Below the pieces are notes generated by a model. It ran no database searches. It was given only the letters and a program-made list of their open reading frames with translations, and was not told where the DNA came from. The position numbers and the translations under genes are program-made. From Spodoptera frugiperda (Eukaryota; Arthropoda; Insecta; Lepidoptera; Noctuidae), in contig NC_064219.1 of the NCBI RefSeq assembly GCF_023101765.2, positions 11,263,774-11,327,773 on the forward strand: a stretch of 64,000 bases of DNA, in the 5' to 3' direction. Positions 62,101 to 64,000 of this stretch are shown piece by piece. How positions within the stretch are numbered: position 1 is the stretch's first letter; the number at the start of each line of letters is the position of its first letter.

Positions 62101-62788
62101 TGATGTATTTGGTACAAATGTCGTCTTGTATTTAATAGTTGGTTATGACTCTTCCAGGATTTAGACGAGCAATTCAACCAGTTCCGAGCGCAGAACGAGT
62201 CCAAGAACATATTCAAGGCGGCGCGCACGCCGTCCGTGTTCTGCGCGCTGGCGCTGATGTTCTACGTGCTCAGCGGAGTCTTCGGGCTCGTCGGACTCTA
62301 CCCACTCGCCAACCTCGCCAACCTCACCATGGGCATCGCACTGCTCACTCTCGTGCTCTGGGCATACATCCGGTAACTAACATTTATTGCTGTATCATCA
62401 TCATCGTAGTCAGGTCTACGTTTAATGTGTAATCTATTGACATCGGTGGTCTTTCTTGTCACAGGTATAGCGGAGAGATGCGCGAGATCGGTGTAACAAT
62501 AGATGACATCGCCAACGTGCTGTGGGAGAATGTAAGTAGTATTTACTTTGATAATATTAACTATAGATATTGTTCTTGTTATAAAGAGTACAGTGTTAAA
62601 GACACTGCTGTAAGACGTGTGAGTAATGTAGTGCATATGTCCGGCAGCTGATGAAGCCGACGTACCAGGCGTGCATCGAGAAAGGCATGGAGCACGCGGC
62701 GGCGGCGGCGGCAGAGAGGGCGCTGGGCGGCGCGGGGGGCGCGGGGGGCGCGGCGCCCGCCGCCAACGGCAAGCACAAGGTGTTGTGA
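38131..62788 (+). CDS. atl: Atlastin GTPase (ER membrane fusion), 10 common exons plus alternative first exons
   Basis: Common exons: 58027-58250, 58786-58932, 59333-59488, 60199-60348, 60762-60900, 61254-61438, 61706-61927, 62158-62372, 62465-62531, 62648-62788. With first exon A (38131-38185) the product is 566 aa, with first exon B (38417-38450) 559 aa. Atlastins are dynamin-related GTPases that fuse ER tubules. Isoform A positions: P-loop GAFRKGKS (73-80), switch I RGGSERDTTG (116-125), DTQG (149-152), guanine-specificity VRDW (219-222), middle helical bundle with ATAEANNLTAVAEAKELYTK, two transmembrane segments (about 452-474 and 477-497) with a short loop, and an amphipathic tail starting YSGEMREIG. 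The C-terminus is alanine/glycine-rich and lineage-specific. All splice phases agree. Confidence 0.95.
38417..38450 (+). CDS. atl: Atlastin first coding exon B (alternative)
   Basis: Encodes MTGGADRSLHS plus one base, ending TCAG|GTACTA in phase 1, the same phase as exon A. It lies in a locally GC-richer stretch (38205-38450) that could be a second promoter and 5' UTR. There is no acceptor just upstream in frame that would make it an internal exon. Confidence 0.55.
38451..50806 (+). other. Atlastin intron 1, first part
   Basis: About 12 kb of AT-rich sequence with no convincing gene on either strand; the open frames are short and lack recognisable domains. A MITE-like repeat at 42229-42502 is listed separately. 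The stretch 43470-43640 is less AT-rich than the rest, with several CG dinucleotides, and could hold a regulatory element or non-coding exon. A first intron this long often holds enhancers, but none can be shown from sequence alone. Confidence 0.55.
42229..42502. repeat. ~274-bp dispersed repeat, copy 2 (MITE-like)
   Basis: Nearly the same sequence as 12168-12435, including ATCCTCGGTCAAAAATAAAT, TTTCTAGAAATAAGTCTGCT and GACGTTTCGAAAAAAGTATT. The good agreement suggests recent dispersal. Confidence 0.75.
50807..50857 (+). CDS. atl: Candidate atlastin cassette microexon C (51 nt)
   Basis: Bounded by a pyrimidine-rich tract with TTCCAG and by a perfect GTAAGT donor. It starts and ends in phase 1, so its 17 codons (GEVVGKLSLRVNYKDIQ plus split codon) can be added between either first exon and the exon at 58027 without changing frame. 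No protein homology is recognised. Chance occurrence of such a well-formed, phase-matched exon is possible. Confidence 0.45.
52497..52695 (+). mobile_element. RTE-type LINE 3' tail fragment
   Basis: ACTAGCTACTCCCGCGGTCC, CGGTTTCACCCGCTTC, the AGTCTTCCCTGATAAATGGA block and TTCCGGAGGTTAGCGTGTTC parallel block by block the better preserved copy at 59549-59763. It is 5'-truncated, sense to atlastin. Confidence 0.7.
53477..53575 (+). mobile_element. SINE fragment (3' half)
   Basis: GTATGGCAATAGCCTCACCG followed by CCTTTTACGTGGGACTCACA matches the body of the SINE at 60405-60701 (ATATGGCAATAGGCTCACCA, CCTATTACATGGGACTTACA). The tRNA-related head is absent. Confidence 0.65.
54149..54186. repeat. 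Perfect 16-bp inverted repeat (hairpin)
   Basis: AAAGTTGACATAAGCT and AGCTTATGTCAACTTT are exact reverse complements separated by six bases. Weaker complementarity continues outward (AAATCTTATCTTCAGCTCT against AGAGCTTAGAGATTTT), consistent with a fold-back MITE end. A TGAC run (TGACTGACTGAC) follows about 40 bp downstream. Confidence 0.7.
54671..54827. repeat. MITE with ~54-bp terminal inverted repeats
   Basis: The left end (GGGCCTTAATACTAGTTTGC, TTTACGTTCAACGAGATCGA, AACGAGAACGCG) and the reverse complement of the right end (GCCCTTAGTACGAGTTTGAT, TTACGTTAAACGAAAACGAT, ACGAGAGCGCG) agree at about four positions in five. The element is ~157 bp, non-coding, with a short unique centre containing CTGATTGGTTGGTTCATT. 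A clear target-site duplication was not found. Confidence 0.75.
55089..55124 (+). CDS. atl: Candidate atlastin cassette microexon D (36 nt)
   Basis: Preceded by TTGTTTCTAG and followed by a perfect GTAAGT donor. It is 36 nt, phase 1 at both ends, and adds 12 residues (LSQPVARVEAP plus split codons) just before the TEKPTPAPRSG segment. It is compatible with both first exons and with microexon C. No homology is recognised; the support is splice signals plus phase. Confidence 0.5.
55125..58026 (+). other. Atlastin intron sequence upstream of the first common exon
   Basis: AT-rich; open frames at 55882-56320 and 56598-56804 have no recognisable domain and no splice context. Nothing else is visible. 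Confidence 0.5.
58435..58600 (+). repeat. Dispersed retroelement-derived repeat in atlastin intron
   Basis: Read in one frame the segment contains EVCKNRSNWRYIVSAYSHGR followed by QA and a stop. This resembles the end of a common moth retroelement ORF whose usual form is close to SKWRSIVSAYPFGRQA. GTATGTGTGCTGTATGTGTG follows as a microsatellite-like tail. Family assignment is by familiarity only. Confidence 0.45.
59549..59763 (+). mobile_element. RTE-type LINE 3' tail
   Basis: Ordered blocks ACTAGCTACTTCCGCGCGGT, GTGATGTTTTATAGCCGATA, CTTCCTCGATAAATGCGCTA, AATCGGTCCAGTAGTTCTGG, AGATTAGCGCGTTCAAACAA and TTATAATATTAGTATAGAT match RTE LINE 3' tails. An (AAAC)n-like stretch is inside. It lies in the atlastin intron after the exon ending 59488. 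Confidence 0.75.
60405..60701 (+). mobile_element. tRNA-derived SINE (nearly complete)
   Basis: The head contains an A-box-like TGGCCGAGTGG (60417-60427) and a B-box GGTTCGATTGC (~60460-60470) with the spacing of a class II (Leu/Ser-like) tRNA. The body contains ATATGGCAATAGGCTCACCA and ATTACATGGGACTTACAACA; the tail contains CTCTGCTTACCCCTTCGGGG followed by ATTAAAGGCGTGACG and (GTAT)n. It ends about 60 bp before an atlastin acceptor. It is not a functional tRNA gene: the region between the boxes does not form a proper anticodon arm. Confidence 0.8.
61011..61095 (-). mobile_element. SINE fragment, antisense
   Basis: On the minus strand ACATGCCCGACGTATGACAA, GAGGCTGTCGCCCTATTACA and TTGGACTTCC align with the SINE body (ATGTGCCCGGTATATGGCAA, TAGGCTCACCACCTATTACA, TGGGACTT). 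Confidence 0.6.
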
Positions 62789-64000
62789 TGGTGGCGCGGG
62801 CCCCCGCACTGTCGCCCGCCCGGCCACTGCTAGATAAATTTAAAGTAGCCTTTATTTAGAGTACGGACCACGAGGTCACACTGAGCCCGACTGGTGACAC
62901 GTTCACGCTGCGCCGACATTGGACGACTAAATCCTTCGATTATGATTTTGGTCATCACACTAGAATTCTACTTATTTTTCTAACTAAACATTTAAGATAA
63001 CTGCTAGAGAAAGCTTACTGCAAATCTTAGCGTATGAAACAGCTATCAGATGTTTCCAAAATCCAGTCAGTAGTGGCGAAGAGATGTACATACAAGTTGT
63101 ATCCCAGTCGGACTCTAGTCACTATGATCGAAGGATGTTCGAGTAACAAAGGTTTAGCCAGTAGGCCATTATCGTGACCTGGTATTGTGAATATGGTTTA
63201 AGGGAACTTAGTTAAGAGCTGGACTAACTTAACTAGTTGTGGTGCGTTGACTAAATTAGTCGATGCGTCTGCTATTGGGAGACGGATGAAATATGATAAT
63301 TCTGGCCATCAGATAAATTATTTTTGTATCTATCATAGCTCTCTTCGTTTTAATTCGTTGCTCATGGATTTGAAACATCTTTGCGCAAAATAAGAGTGAT
63401 TGCGCAAACTAAAAGTTTCCACTACAGTTGACGGATTATCGTAATTATCTTATTTCATCCCGACCTGTCTCGATGGTTTATAAATAAATTGTCGAAGTGA
63501 CGATTCAAGTGTTGTCATGATTTTAAACAACGAAATGTTGAGCTTTAGTAAATCTGCTGTAAGTATATTCTGTCCTAGTATTTATATCTGTGCTCAATTT
63601 GTCTTAGTGCCGCGTTTATTTGTTCCCGTGTCGTTATTTAAAATCATGAAAGTCGTTACGAATTTAAAGTTTTATTGTTGACGAACATGGTGTCTGTAAA
63701 GTATGACACATTTGTTTACGATCATTGTACGTTGCGCGAGACGTTTGTTTTAATAATTTCCTAAGTAATGGCAATAATGCTCCCGGATCCAGAGGTAACC
63801 TTCACCGAAATTATAACAGAAATGTCACTGTAATGTATGGATAGAGAAACCTACGATTGCCACATAAAACATTTGTGATAAGTCTACGAATATTTGAGAA
63901 ATAAGCAAAATATGATAAATTTTGCATTTATTCTATGCGACGGTCCAAGTGCCGGCGAGAGACCGCGCGGTGCTCGCCGGACACTTCTTATGGTTTATAC
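62789..64000 (+). other. Atlastin 3' UTR and downstream sequence
   Basis: No AATAAA follows the atlastin stop closely. A candidate AATAAA lies at 63483-63488, about 700 bp downstream, in a TAAATAAATTG context. No further coding sequence is recognised to the window end. The last 60 bases turn GC-rich with an inverted repeat (63951-63980), which may mark the edge of another feature beyond the window. Confidence 0.45.

Overview
This window is nuclear DNA of an insect, almost certainly a moth (Lepidoptera, probably noctuoid). Support comes from multi-exon genes with GT-AG introns, AT-rich introns around GC-rich exons, and Lepidoptera-typical dispersed repeats: tRNA-headed SINEs, RTE-type LINE tails and R1-type LINE fragments. 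The order-level call rests on protein resemblance and recognised repeat types. No database search was possible. No bacterial or viral genes are present.

Five protein-coding genes can be fully modelled in frame. (1) ATP synthase coupling factor 6, minus strand, 3436-4306, 104 aa. (2) Integrator complex subunit 1 (IntS1), plus strand, 4951-32854, 35 coding exons, 1990 aa, with all splice phases agreeing. (3) viaf/PDCL3, a phosducin-like protein, minus strand, 33793-35392, five exons, 229 aa. (4) TAF7 (TFIID subunit), plus strand, 35772-36983, single exon, 403 aa. (5) Atlastin (ER membrane-fusion GTPase), plus strand, 38131-62788, two alternative first exons, ten common exons and two candidate cassette microexons; 566 or 559 aa without cassettes. 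CF6/IntS1 and viaf/TAF7 are divergent pairs with compact shared promoter regions; IntS1 and viaf converge.

The most unusual structure is inside IntS1. Four separate tandem arrays (about 0.8, 1.5, 3.5 and 2.6 kb) each start or end exactly at a true exon-intron junction, so each has multiplied a splice site. Array A (intron 11) repeats a 5' splice site 7 times. Array B (intron 19) repeats a 3' splice site 18 times. Array C (intron 24) repeats an exon end plus 5' splice site in 63 full units of 60, 58 or 43 bp. Array D (introns/exon 30) has 20 copies of a segment that looks like a complete phase-0, 66-nt mini-exon with its own acceptor, branch-point-like motif and donor. In A and B only one copy leaves the reading frame open; in D nearly every copy could be spliced in without breaking the frame.

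Intron 28 of IntS1 holds a composite of retroelements: a CR1-like LINE 5' portion (intact ORF1 and endonuclease domain) sits inside an R1-type LINE 3' end and is fused in frame to its tail. The long atlastin first intron (about 20 kb) is mostly AT-rich sequence with scattered MITE-like, SINE and RTE fragments. It contains two in-phase candidate microexons that would diversify the atlastin N-terminus.
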